From Nonomuraea turkmeniaca (GTDB taxonomy: Bacteria > Actinomycetota > Actinomycetes > Streptosporangiales > Streptosporangiaceae): a DNA stretch of 54,881 nucleotides. A model generated the notes under the pieces. The model searched no databases. It saw only the letters and a list, made by a program, of their open reading frames with translations, and was not told the DNA's origin. A program made the position numbers and the translations under genes. Positions 9,149 through 16,218 of the stretch are shown piece by piece. The DNA lies in assembly GCF_005889735.1 (NCBI RefSeq), contig NZ_VCKY01000043.1, positions 1-54,881 of the forward strand, written 5' to 3'. The stretch's first letter is position 1. Each line of letters starts with the position of its first letter.

Positions 9149-9979
9149 ATGACCGAGGCGGACCGCGTACCCGCCGGGATCAACCCGAGCGTGCCCAGTG
9201 TCGCCCGCATGTACGACTACTACCTCGGAGGCCGCGACAACTTCGCCTCCGACCGCGAAGCGGCCGAGAAGATGATCGAGATCGGCCGGCAGATGGGCAA
9301 CGACGCCCGCCAGATCGCCCTGGCCAACCGCGGCTTCCTCGGCCGGGCCGTGCGGATGCTCGCCGAGGCGGGCGTGCGCCAGTTCATCGACATCGGCGCG
9401 GGGCTGCCCACGCAGGACAACGTCCACCAGGTCGCGCGGCGGCACGGTCCGGGCTCGCGCGTGGTCTACGTGGACAACGACCCGATCGTCCTGGTCCACG
9501 CCCGTGCGCTGCTGGCGAGGGACCTGGACGTCATCGCGCTGGCGGGCGACCTCAAGGACCCGGACGCGATCCTGGACGACCCGCAGGTGGCCGAGCACCT
9601 GGACCTGTCCCAGCCGTACGCGGTCCTGCTGGTCGCCGTGCTGCACTTCATCCCGGACGACTCCGAGGCCCGCCGGATCGTCGAGCGCGTCCGCGAGCGC
9701 CTGCGCCCGGGCGGCTATCTGGTGCTGTCGCACCTGTACGCCGGCAACGCCACGGACAACGACGCCGCGGCCAGCCAGCAGGTCTATTCGAGCACCGCCC
9801 CAGGCGGCCTGGCCCGGCGCGGCTTCGACGAGATCGCCGGCTACTTCGACGGCCTCGACCTGCTCGGACCCGGCATCGTGCCGGTCGCCGACTGGGCCCC
9901 GGACGCCTCCGCGGACGGCTCGTACGACCTCATCAGGCCCGGCATCGTGGCCGGCGTGGGCCGCGTACGCGGATCGTGA
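9149..9979 (+). CDS. SAM-dependent methyltransferase, DUF574 family
   Basis: A 276-residue protein with the opening typical of the actinobacterial DUF574 family: INPSVPSVARMYDYYLGGRDNFASDREAAEK. A class I SAM-binding motif follows (QFIDIGAGLPTQDNVHQVA) and then VVYVDNDPIVLVHARALL. The family is highly expanded in actinomycetes and its substrates are unknown. The ATG at 9149 is supported by an AAGGAGGGG ribosome-binding site 8 bases upstream. It stands alone 74 bases after the GlxA gene. Confidence 0.9.
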   Translation: MTEADRVPAGINPSVPSVARMYDYYLGGRDNFASDREAAEKMIEIGRQMGNDARQIALANRGFLGRAVRMLAEAGVRQFIDIGAGLPTQDNVHQVARRHGPGSRVVYVDNDPIVLVHARALLARDLDVIALAGDLKDPDAILDDPQVAEHLDLSQPYAVLLVAVLHFIPDDSEARRIVERVRERLRPGGYLVLSHLYAGNATDNDAAASQQVYSSTAPGGLARRGFDEIAGYFDGLDLLGPGIVPVADWAPDASADGSYDLIRPGIVAGVGRVRGS

Positions 9980-10178
9980 TCGCCAGCGCACCCCACGCCC
10001 ACGCCGACGGCGAACGTTGCCGGCCACACCACCAGCGTCTTCACGGTGCAGCGCTGCCACAGGACGCGGTTCTTGGCGTGCACGCCGATCGCGACCAGCA
10101 CGGCCGGCGGCACGTAGGCATCCTTCGCGACGAGCGGCTCGCTCCTCATCCGCCTGACCACGACGTATCCACAACCCG

Positions 10179-10412
10179 CCGAAGGTGGTCGATCCGCAGG
10201 CCCGCAGGGACGAGTCGTGGTCGCGGTGTTCCGCGTCGTGCGGCGCGCGGGCTTCGAGCAGGCGTCCCTGCGTAGCGTGGCCGAGGAGGCCGGGCCGGCC
10301 ATCGGCTCGGTCAGGCATGACTTCGACGGCCACACGGACCGGATGACGCCCGAGCTGATGATCCTGACGCCACGCCGCCACCTCCAGACACTCGCCGAAC
10401 CATCCCCTAGCG
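10179..10412 (+). pseudogene. TetR-family regulator fragment (degenerate)
   Basis: Two overlapping frames together spell a TetR N-terminus. PKVVDPQARRDE is read up to about 10214, then, shifted by one base, VVAVFRVVRRAGFEQASLRSV and AEEAGPAIGSVRHDFDGH up to about 10330. This is the usual helix-turn-helix start of TetR regulators, but the initiator codon is not evident, the frame is broken at about 10214, and after residue 50 the sequence no longer resembles the family. It ends just before the convergent intact TetR gene. The preceding bases (9980-10178) hold no convincing gene; a minus-strand frame there (about 9841-10149) overlaps the methyltransferase end. Confidence 0.55.
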
Positions 10413-10415
10413 CGC

Positions 10416-11021
10416 TCAAGGGACGGGCAGCCCGGCGGCCAGTGCGCGCAGGGCGTCACGCAGCAGCGGCACGAACGGCACGGGAGGGTCGGAGCGCAGC
10501 CAGTGCTCGATGGCCGCCTGCACCACCGCGGTCACGGCGACGGCCACCAGGGAGGGGTAGAGGTCCCTGACCGGGTCGGTGCCGGTGCGCTCGGCGATGG
10601 CGGCGACCAGCTCGTCCTCTGACGCGAACACCGCCTGCAGCGCCTCGGCCCGCAGCGCGGGCTCGTCGGCCAGCATCCTGGTGCTCGCGAGGACCTCCGG
10701 ATCCAGCGCCGCGCCGGGGCCCCCGATCCCCTGCGCCCACGGCTCGACGACGGCCTCCGTCAGCGCTTCCCAGAACGGCTCCTCCGGCGGCCTGGCGCGC
10801 AGGGCCGCCACCGACCGCCTGACGCGGTCCACGTGACGGGCGATGATCGCCTCGTGCTTGCTGGAGAAGTAGTTGTTGTACGTCCGGGGCGAGACCCCGG
10901 CCTCGGCGGCGATGTCCTCGACCCGCACGTTCTGCAGCCCGCGCTCCAGGGCCAGCCGGAGCGCGGCTGTCATCAGGGCCTCGCGCGTCGCCTGCTTCTT
11001 CCGCTCCCTCAACCCGCTCAC
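10416..11021 (-). CDS. TetR/AcrR family transcriptional regulator
   Basis: A 201-residue repressor. The N-terminal HTH is clear: RERKKQATREALMTAALRLA, then VRVEDIAAEAGVSPRTYNNYF with SSKHEAIIARHVDRV. The C-terminal ligand domain is helical and ends ALRALAAGLPVP. GTG at 11021 is the start. No obvious target gene is divergent; its nearest neighbour upstream is the MarR gene on the same strand, 44 bases away. The effector is unknown. Confidence 0.9.
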   Translation of the reverse strand: MSGLRERKKQATREALMTAALRLALERGLQNVRVEDIAAEAGVSPRTYNNYFSSKHEAIIARHVDRVRRSVAALRARPPEEPFWEALTEAVVEPWAQGIGGPGAALDPEVLASTRMLADEPALRAEALQAVFASEDELVAAIAERTGTDPVRDLYPSLVAVAVTAVVQAAIEHWLRSDPPVPFVPLLRDALRALAAGLPVP

Positions 11022-11065
11022 GCGATCAGGCTAGGACGAAACTTTCTAGTACGCAAATTTGCGGA

Positions 11066-11518
11066 TCACGCACAATCGGGGTCGTGCGCGGCGTACAGGC
11101 GGGTGGCCATGTTGTTGAGCAGCGAGCGCTCGATGGGCGTCAGCGGCCCCAGGAACTCGGCCTCCGCCTTAGCCATGTGCTCCAGGGACTCCGCCACCAC
11201 GCGCGCCCCTTCATCGGTCACCGTGATGACGTATTTGCGCTTGTCGGCGGGGTTGCGGGCGCGACGCACGTACGCCAGCTCCTCCAGCTTGTCGATGACG
11301 GCCGTCATCGTGGTCCGGTCCATGCGGGCCAGCGCGGTCAGCTCACGCTGGGACATGGCGGCGCCGTGCGCGTACGCCAGCACGCGTAGCTCCTTGCCGG
11401 TGACCCCCCACCGGGCCAGCTCTTGCTCGATGCGCTGCCTGGCGAGGTCGCCCAGGCGCACGAGCAGGTATCCGGTGGCCGTGGAGATGCGGTCTGCCGC
11501 GCCGCGCGTCGTGCTCAC
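11066..11518 (-). CDS. MarR family transcriptional regulator
   Basis: A 150-residue winged-helix regulator read from GTG 11518 (VSTTRGAADRISTATGYLLV). Family features are the recognition helix segment MSQRELTALARMDRTTMTAV, the wing DKLEELAYVRRARNPADKRK and TVTDEGARVV. It is divergent from a small membrane protein, and a palindrome lies between them (11555-11571), the usual MarR plus membrane-target arrangement. TTG at 11527 would add three residues. Confidence 0.9.
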   Translation of the reverse strand: MSTTRGAADRISTATGYLLVRLGDLARQRIEQELARWGVTGKELRVLAYAHGAAMSQRELTALARMDRTTMTAVIDKLEELAYVRRARNPADKRKYVITVTDEGARVVAESLEHMAKAEAEFLGPLTPIERSLLNNMATRLYAAHDPDCA

Positions 11519-11554
11519 GCCGTCCAATGTAAGCCCGTCGAGTCTTCCACAGGT

Positions 11555-11571
11555 CGTCAGTTATACTGACG
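11555..11571. promoter_or_regulatory. Palindromic operator, probable MarR site
   Basis: Perfect inverted repeat CGTCAGT-TAT-ACTGACG in the 80-base divergent region between the MarR gene and the membrane-protein gene. Its place suggests autoregulation and control of 11599. Binding is inferred. Confidence 0.65.
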
Positions 11572-11598
11572 GATATTGTCGCTTGACGGGAGCCTTCC

Positions 11599-12000
11599 AT
11601 GTTGTTGCCCGCCCGTATCGAGCCCGCCGCCCGCATCGTCCTCGCGCTCATGGGCGTCATCACCGCGCTTCCCGCGGTCGCCATCGTCAACGCCGGCATC
11701 CTCGACTGGAACTACGGCGTGTCCGACCCCCCGCCCACGACGCTGGCGCTGCTCCAGCACCGGGGCATGCTGCAACTCCTCCTGGGCGCGGCCCTCACGT
11801 GGGCGGCCTTCCATCCGCCCGTCCGGCTGGGGGCGGCGCTGGCCGCCGTAGCCGGCAAGTCCACGTTCCTGACACTGATGCTGCCGAACCCGGCGATCCG
11901 GGCCGGCCTGGCGCCGTCCGGCATCGTGTTCGACCTGACCTGCATCGTCGTGCTGGGCCTGCTCGCGGCATACCTCGTCATGCGCCGAAGGGAGGCGTGA
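11599..12000 (+). CDS. Small multi-pass membrane protein
   Basis: A 133-residue protein with about four hydrophobic segments (IVLALMGVITALPAVAIVNA; MLQLLLGAALTWAAF; LGAALAAVAGKSTFLTLML; GIVFDLTCIVVLGLLAAYLV) and a basic C-terminal tail RRREA. I do not recognise a functional family. It is divergent from the MarR regulator with a palindrome between, so it is probably the controlled gene. Confidence 0.75.
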   Translation: MLLPARIEPAARIVLALMGVITALPAVAIVNAGILDWNYGVSDPPPTTLALLQHRGMLQLLLGAALTWAAFHPPVRLGAALAAVAGKSTFLTLMLPNPAIRAGLAPSGIVFDLTCIVVLGLLAAYLVMRRREA

Positions 12001-12068
12001 TGCCGCTCGCGGGCATGGCGGTGCTGCTCATCTGGACTCTCACGGGTCAGGGTGCCCGCACGCATTAG
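12000..12068 (+). CDS. Tiny 22-residue reading frame overlapping preceding stop
   Basis: ATG at 12000 shares one base with the stop of the membrane-protein gene (TGATG). It encodes MPLAGMAVLLIWTLTGQGAR plus two residues, a short hydrophobic peptide. Translational coupling is possible but nothing else supports it; it may be chance or the remnant of a longer gene. Confidence 0.2.
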   Translation: MPLAGMAVLLIWTLTGQGARTH

Positions 12069-12077
12069 ATTGTGAGC

Positions 12078-12647
12078 ATGTCCCTGACCCTTGATTTCGT
12101 CAGCACGATCAGGGCCGAGCGTTCTGGATTGATCGATCTCCTGGCCGACGTGGACGCCATGACGGCCTGGGTACGCGAGCACGCGGCCGAGTTGGACGTC
12201 GACCCCGGCTTCACCGCCACGGAGGAGGGGCGCGAGGAGACCGTACGCTTGCGCCAGGCCGTGCGCGCCCTGTTCGCCAGGGCCGTGGCCCCGGAGCCGC
12301 CGAGCCGGGCGGACGCGGCCGACCTGCCCGCGTTCGGGGGGTCGCTGGCCCTGGTCAACGCCACCGCCCTGGCGGCGCCGCGTGCTCCGCAACTGTCCTG
12401 GAACGGGCAGCCGGCCCTCGTCACCGCGCCCGCCGTGGAGGCGGAGCCGTCCACACGGGTACGAGGGGCGCTCGCGAGAGCCGCCGTGGAGTTCCTGGCG
12501 GGGCCGGATCGCACGCAGTTGCGCACCTGCCAGGCGCCGCGTTGCGTGCTCTATTTCATCAAGGAACACCCACGTCAGGAGTGGTGCTCGACAGCCTGCG
12601 GCAACCGCGCGCGGGCGGCCAGGCACTACCGGGAGCACAAGAAATGA
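12078..12647 (+). CDS. CGNR zinc finger (ABATE domain) protein
   Basis: A 189-residue protein. The N-terminal part has the stress-induced ABATE-type LTLDFVSTIRAERSGLIDLL opening, and the C-terminus has the CGNR zinc finger: LRTCQAPRCVLYFIKEHP, then EWCSTACGNRARAARHYREH. The four cysteines are all present. These are probable one-component transcription regulators. ATG 12078 was chosen; GTG 12072 adds two residues. An 18-bp inverted repeat directly downstream, in front of the VOC gene, could be its site. Confidence 0.88.
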   Translation: MSLTLDFVSTIRAERSGLIDLLADVDAMTAWVREHAAELDVDPGFTATEEGREETVRLRQAVRALFARAVAPEPPSRADAADLPAFGGSLALVNATALAAPRAPQLSWNGQPALVTAPAVEAEPSTRVRGALARAAVEFLAGPDRTQLRTCQAPRCVLYFIKEHPRQEWCSTACGNRARAARHYREHKK

Positions 12648-12665
12648 CCTCCTTCTAACGCTTGC

Positions 12666-12710
12666 ATGGCCAATTTGCCGTTATAGTGCTTCTAACGGCT
12701 AATTGGCCAT
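12666..12710. promoter_or_regulatory. Long inverted-repeat operator upstream of VOC-PNPOx operon
   Basis: Arms ATGGCCAATTTGCCGTTA (12666-12683) and TAACGGCTAATTGGCCAT (12693-12710) are complementary at 17 of 18 positions, with a 9-base spacer. Further CTAACG/CGTTAG boxes flank it (about 12654 and 12715-12722), giving a compact multi-box regulatory region ending 30 bases before the VOC start codon. Confidence 0.7.
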
Positions 12711-12739
12711 GTATCCGTTAGATCATGGAGGAGTGCGGA

Positions 12740-13183
12740 ATGTCATTCCAGACCGGGCACATCGGGCTCAACGTCACCGATCTCGACAAGTCCAAGGAGT
12801 TCTACCAGCGGGTCTTCGGCTTCACGGTGGCAGGCGAGTCGCAGCAGGACGAGCGGCGCTACGCGTTCCTGGCGCAGGACGGCACGCTGGTGTTGACCCT
12901 CTGGCAGCAGAGCGCGGGCCGCTTCGCCGCCGCCCTCCCAGGGCTGCACCACCTGTCGTTCCAGGTCGCCGACCTCGCCGCGGTGAGGGAGGCCGAGGCG
13001 GTCATCAAGGAGATCGGGGCGACCCTGCACCACGACGGCGTCGTGCCGCACGGCGAAGGCGCCTCCTCGGGCGGCCTGTTCTTCGAGGACCCCGACGGCA
13101 TCCGCCTGGAGATCTACGCCCCGGACGGCGCCGGCGACCGCCCCGCGCCCACATCCGGCGCGCCGACGTGCGGGTTCTTCTAA
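12740..13183 (+). CDS. VOC (glyoxalase/bleomycin resistance) family protein
   Basis: A 147-residue protein with two beta-alpha-beta-beta-beta modules: TGHIGLNVTDLDKSKEFYQR at the start and LHHLSFQVADLAAVREAEAV then GLFFEDPDGIRLEIYAP in the second half. H and E residues at the usual metal positions are present (TGHIG, LHHLSF, LEIY). Substrate is unknown. ATG 12740 is used because GGAGGAG lies 5-6 bases upstream; a nearer ATG at 12725 would place that site inside the gene. It overlaps the next gene by one base (TAATG). Confidence 0.88.
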   Translation: MSFQTGHIGLNVTDLDKSKEFYQRVFGFTVAGESQQDERRYAFLAQDGTLVLTLWQQSAGRFAAALPGLHHLSFQVADLAAVREAEAVIKEIGATLHHDGVVPHGEGASSGGLFFEDPDGIRLEIYAPDGAGDRPAPTSGAPTCGFF

Positions 13184-14100
13184 TGCGACATCCAGGCGAG
13201 ATCGCCGTACAGCGGCGGGCGGGAGTGCAGGGGGACGAGCGCGGCAGCTCGCGCACCCGCCCGGAGATCCCGGACGTGGCGGCCGCCTTCCTGCGCGCGC
13301 AGCACATGCTGGTGGTGGGCGCGGCCGACGACCAGGGCCGTTTCTGGAGCGGCGTGATGACCGGCCCGCCCGGCTTCGCCTCTCCCGAGGACGACCGCAC
13401 GATCGTGGTACGCGCCCTGCCCGGTCCACCCCTCGACGGCCTGTTCGTCCAGGAGCGGGACATCGGGCTTCTGGCCATCGAGCCGCACACGCGCCGCAGG
13501 ATGCGCGTGAACGGCACCGCCGTCCATGCCGGGGATGCGCTGGTGATATGGACGGAGCAGGTGTATTCGAACTGCCCCAAGTACATCCAGACCCGCGAGC
13601 CCACCACCGAGCCCGCTGCCACACCGGTGAGGCTCGGCGGCGGGACCGCGCTCCTGGCCCGTCACCAGGAGTGGATCGGGACGGCGGACACGTTCTTCAT
13701 CGCCACCGGCGTGGAGGGGCTCGGTGCGGACGTGTCGCACCGCGGCGGCAACCCGGGCTTCGTCCACGTCACGGGGCCGAAGTCGCTGACGTTCCCCGAC
13801 TACGTGGGGAACTCGATGTACATGACGCTCGGCAACCTGGTGGTGAACCCGGCGGCGGGGCTGCTGTTCGTGGACTGGGAAGGCGGGGAGACGCTGCATC
13901 TGACCGGACGGGCCACGGTGGACTGGGATCCGGGGGACGTGCCGGGGGCGCAGCGGCTCGTGCGGTTCGACCTGGACGAGTACGCGCACGTCGCCGGAAC
14001 CGTCGCGCCGGACTGGACGGCTCCCGGATACCACCGCTTCAACCCGCCGGCTCCTGGAAACGCTTCTCGAACCAGTGGTGAGCGTACGGCTCGTCGTTGA
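13183..14100 (+). CDS. Pyridoxamine 5'-phosphate oxidase-fold flavoprotein
   Basis: A 305-residue protein starting at ATG 13183, coupled to the VOC gene (TAATG). It contains FLRAQHMLVVGAADDQGRFW and SGVMTGPPGF in the first half and FVHVTGPKSLTFPDYVGNSM, YMTLGNLVVNPAAGLLFVDW, LHLTGRATVDWD in the second, the pattern of the larger PNPOx-like FMN-binding proteins. The role is likely reduction or oxidation of a small molecule, linked to the VOC partner. Its last 62 bases overlap the convergent MarR-GNAT gene. Confidence 0.85.
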   Translation: MRHPGEIAVQRRAGVQGDERGSSRTRPEIPDVAAAFLRAQHMLVVGAADDQGRFWSGVMTGPPGFASPEDDRTIVVRALPGPPLDGLFVQERDIGLLAIEPHTRRRMRVNGTAVHAGDALVIWTEQVYSNCPKYIQTREPTTEPAATPVRLGGGTALLARHQEWIGTADTFFIATGVEGLGADVSHRGGNPGFVHVTGPKSLTFPDYVGNSMYMTLGNLVVNPAAGLLFVDWEGGETLHLTGRATVDWDPGDVPGAQRLVRFDLDEYAHVAGTVAPDWTAPGYHRFNPPAPGNASRTSGERTARR

Positions 14101-14941
14101 ACGGCGCCACCTCCCGATACCCGGCCGACCGGTACAGGGCGATGGCCTCCGTGAGCGACCGGTTGGTCTCCAGCCGCACCGTACGCAGGCCGCTCGCCGC
14201 CGCCCGGCCCTCGGCCTCGGCGAGCAGCCTGCGTCCCAGCCCCAGCCCTCGGGTGGCCGGGTCCACCCACATCCGTTTGAGGTGGGCGTACCCGCCACCG
14301 GGGTGCAGTTTGAGTGCCACGCACCCGATCGGCTCGGCACGCAGCGTGGCGACGAGCAAGATCCCGGCGGGCGGCCGGAGCTCGTCGTCGCCGGCGGAGA
14401 CGCCGCGTGCCGGGTCGAAGCCGCCGTCGAATCGGCCGGCCAGCTCCTCGACATACGCCCGGACGCAGTGGCGGGCGTGTGGATGGCGCGGGTCGAGCAC
14501 CTCGATGGCGATCGCCGGGGCGAGGAGCAGTCGTTCGATCTCCGACATGGCGGCCACCAGGCGGTCACGCTGCCGGTCGGAGAGCGGATCGAGGATCGTC
14601 GTTGCGGCCTCGTCCGACCTGCGGTCGAGCTCCTCCCGCTCGGCGATGCCGGCCGGGGTGAGCCGGGCCGTGCGGACCCGCCCGTCGGAGCCGCCCCCGT
14701 CGTCGACGACGACCAGCCCGTCGGCCTCCAGCGCGCGCAGCAACCGGCTCAGGTATCCCGAGTCGAGCTCCAGCCGCGCGCGCAGGGCGCGCACCTCGAT
14801 GCCGGTCACGCCGATCTCCCAGAGCACCCGCGCCTGGCCGAGCGGCCGGTCCCTGGCGAGGAACCTGTCGTCGAGCGCGCCGATCCGCTGCGTCACGTTC
14901 CGCTGGAACCGGCGCACCCGTGCGATCGTTGAAGTGTCCAT
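14039..14941 (-). CDS. MarR HTH fused to GNAT N-acetyltransferase
   Basis: A 300-residue two-domain protein. Residues 1-145 are a MarR-type winged helix (RPLGQARVLWEIGVTGIEVR, LELDSGYLSRLLRALEADGL, GRVRTARLTPAGIAEREEL). Residues 160-295 are a GNAT acetyltransferase with the acetyl-CoA loop in LKRMWVDPATRGLGLGRRLL and the C-terminal ALYRSAGYREV. Such fusions are known in actinobacteria; the acetyl acceptor is unknown. A perfect 10-bp inverted repeat overlaps the start codon, suggesting autoregulation. The 3' end overlaps the convergent PNPOx gene by 62 bases. Confidence 0.9.
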   Translation of the reverse strand: MDTSTIARVRRFQRNVTQRIGALDDRFLARDRPLGQARVLWEIGVTGIEVRALRARLELDSGYLSRLLRALEADGLVVVDDGGGSDGRVRTARLTPAGIAEREELDRRSDEAATTILDPLSDRQRDRLVAAMSEIERLLLAPAIAIEVLDPRHPHARHCVRAYVEELAGRFDGGFDPARGVSAGDDELRPPAGILLVATLRAEPIGCVALKLHPGGGYAHLKRMWVDPATRGLGLGRRLLAEAEGRAAASGLRTVRLETNRSLTEAIALYRSAGYREVAPFNDEPYAHHWFEKRFQEPAG

Positions 14942-14963
14942 TCTCTGACCTTAGTCAGAGAAT
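14940..14963 (-). promoter_or_regulatory. Palindrome overlapping the MarR-GNAT start codon
   Basis: Perfect arms ATTCTCTGAC and GTCAGAGAAT with a 4-base spacer. In the transcript the start codon lies in the right arm and the AAGG ribosome-binding site at the loop edge, so it could act as a repressor site, as an RNA hairpin limiting initiation, or both. Confidence 0.7.
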
Positions 14964-14980
14964 TTTTGACAGGGGAGAGG

Positions 14981-15241
14981 TCACAGGAGCCGATCCGCCA
15001 AGGGCACGGCACTGTAGTCCTCGCCGGCGACCGGCCGGATGTCCTGCCAGCGCACCCAGCGCGCCTGCCCCTCGTGTTCCGTGCCGTCGGCCGCCGGGGG
15101 CGTCCTGGGTGGCCAGAGCAGGAAGCCCCATCGCGCGCCTTCGGCGTCGTCGCTCCAAGCCAGCAGGTAGCGTGCCGCGCCGGCGCCCTCCACGATCGGC
15201 GGCCGCCAGAGTTCGGGTAGTTCCTCCGGGGTGAGTTCCAT
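14981..15241 (-). CDS. Small hypothetical protein
   Basis: An 86-residue acidic, tryptophan-rich protein (MELTPEELPELWRPPIVEGA ... WVRWQDIRPVAGEDY). I do not recognise the family. ATG 15241 is chosen over ATG 15250 because a perfect TATAAT (minus strand 15254-15249) overlaps the first ATG, which would place the transcript start almost on the second ATG, so a leaderless message is likely. Codon positions show the usual G/C bias. It lies 33 bases downstream of the alpha/beta hydrolase on the same strand. Confidence 0.6.
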   Translation of the reverse strand: MELTPEELPELWRPPIVEGAGAARYLLAWSDDAEGARWGFLLWPPRTPPAADGTEHEGQARWVRWQDIRPVAGEDYSAVPLADRLL

Positions 15242-15248
15242 ATCGATC

Positions 15249-15254
15249 ATTATA
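15249..15254 (-). promoter_or_regulatory. Consensus -10 hexamer TATAAT
   Basis: On the minus strand TATAAT is followed 8 bases later by the chosen ATG at 15241. No good -35 hexamer was identified; the nearest candidate at about 17 bases spacing is poor. Confidence 0.45.
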
Positions 15255-15274
15255 CGAACATCAGTTCTATATTG

Positions 15275-16141
15275 CTATGATCGACGCGTGAAGAACTCCC
15301 GAAGTTCTGCGGCCACACGTTCCGGGACGCCGCGGTGGTTGACCGGCGCCTCGTGCCCGACGCCGCGCAAGGCGACGCGCTTCGCCTGCGGCAGCGCGCG
15401 ATGCATGGCCTCGATCGCGTTGTGCATGGGGGGCGGGGTCTTCTCGCCGTCCATCAGGAGCACCTCACAACGCAGGCCGGCGTAGCCTGCGCCGGTCGCC
15501 ATCTCTTGGAAGATCTGCACGTCGAGGCGCTGCAGCGGGATGAGCTCCACCAGGGACTGCTCACCCGGCCGGACGTTCTTCGGCTCTTTCCGCAGGTAGA
15601 GGTTGATCATCCCGACGACCAGCCGTCGCGGCAGCAGATCGACCCACCGGTTGGCCCGCGTCCCCTTGCTGAAGGTGACGATCGCCGCCGCCAGCTCGCC
15701 TTGGTCGAGCTCGCGCTCGAACCGGGGCACCCATGACATCGAGAAGGCGCCGTACATGGAGAGCGCCGGCTCGAACACGGCGACCTTATGGATGGCCGGG
15801 AGCGTCAGAGCCGCCTGCAGCGCGATCAGGCCACCGGAGCTGTGGCCGAACACCAGGTGCGCGCCGGTGCCGGCCAGCAGCGCCTCGACGTCCTCGCATT
15901 CCGTGGCCATGCGGTAATGCTCTCCCGGCGGGCCGCTCAGCCCGCGTCCGCGCCGGTCGGGCACGTACACCGTGAAGGTCTTCGCGAGGGCCTCCGCCAG
16001 CTCCATGTAGTGCTGCGCGGCGAGGTAGCCCCCACTCAGGAGGATCAGACCAGGGCCGCTGCCGAGGCGCCGATAGCCGATCGTCGTGCCGTCGGCCGAG
16101 GTGACCCTCCCTGTGCTGTACGAGATGACCGCGCTGTCCAC
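15275..16141 (-). CDS. Alpha/beta hydrolase
   Basis: A 288-residue alpha/beta hydrolase. The nucleophile elbow is GHSSGG (LVFGHSSGGLIALQAALTL), the acid is probably the Asp in LLMDGEKTP, and the histidine is in GVGHEAPVNH. The strand RLGSGPGLILLSGGYLAA supplies the oxyanion-hole region. The substrate cannot be read from sequence. Upstream lies a twin palindromic operator (16150-16198), so expression is probably controlled by a TetR/MarR-like repressor that is not encoded next to it. Confidence 0.9.
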   Translation of the reverse strand: MDSAVISYSTGRVTSADGTTIGYRRLGSGPGLILLSGGYLAAQHYMELAEALAKTFTVYVPDRRGRGLSGPPGEHYRMATECEDVEALLAGTGAHLVFGHSSGGLIALQAALTLPAIHKVAVFEPALSMYGAFSMSWVPRFERELDQGELAAAIVTFSKGTRANRWVDLLPRRLVVGMINLYLRKEPKNVRPGEQSLVELIPLQRLDVQIFQEMATGAGYAGLRCEVLLMDGEKTPPPMHNAIEAMHRALPQAKRVALRGVGHEAPVNHRGVPERVAAELREFFTRRS

Positions 16142-16149
16142 GTTCCCCC

Positions 16150-16198
16150 CTTAGCGATGCTAAGTTCTATGGACAGAACGTAGCTTAGCGCCGCTAAG
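16150..16198. promoter_or_regulatory. Twin palindromic operator upstream of alpha/beta hydrolase
   Basis: CTTAGCGATGCTAAG (16150-16164) and CTTAGCGCCGCTAAG (16184-16198), centres 34 bases apart. Between them GTTCT and AGAAC form a further inverted repeat (16164-16179). The first site starts 9 bases upstream of the hydrolase ATG at 16141. Confidence 0.7.
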
Positions 16199-16218
16199 GC
16201 GTCAACCGGTCGGCCGAG

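Noticed and set aside
9841..10149. Minus-strand frame with a hydrophobic stretch (VVWPATFAVGVGVG)
   Set aside because: It overlaps the end of the methyltransferase gene, has no ribosome-binding site and no family; too weak to list as a gene.
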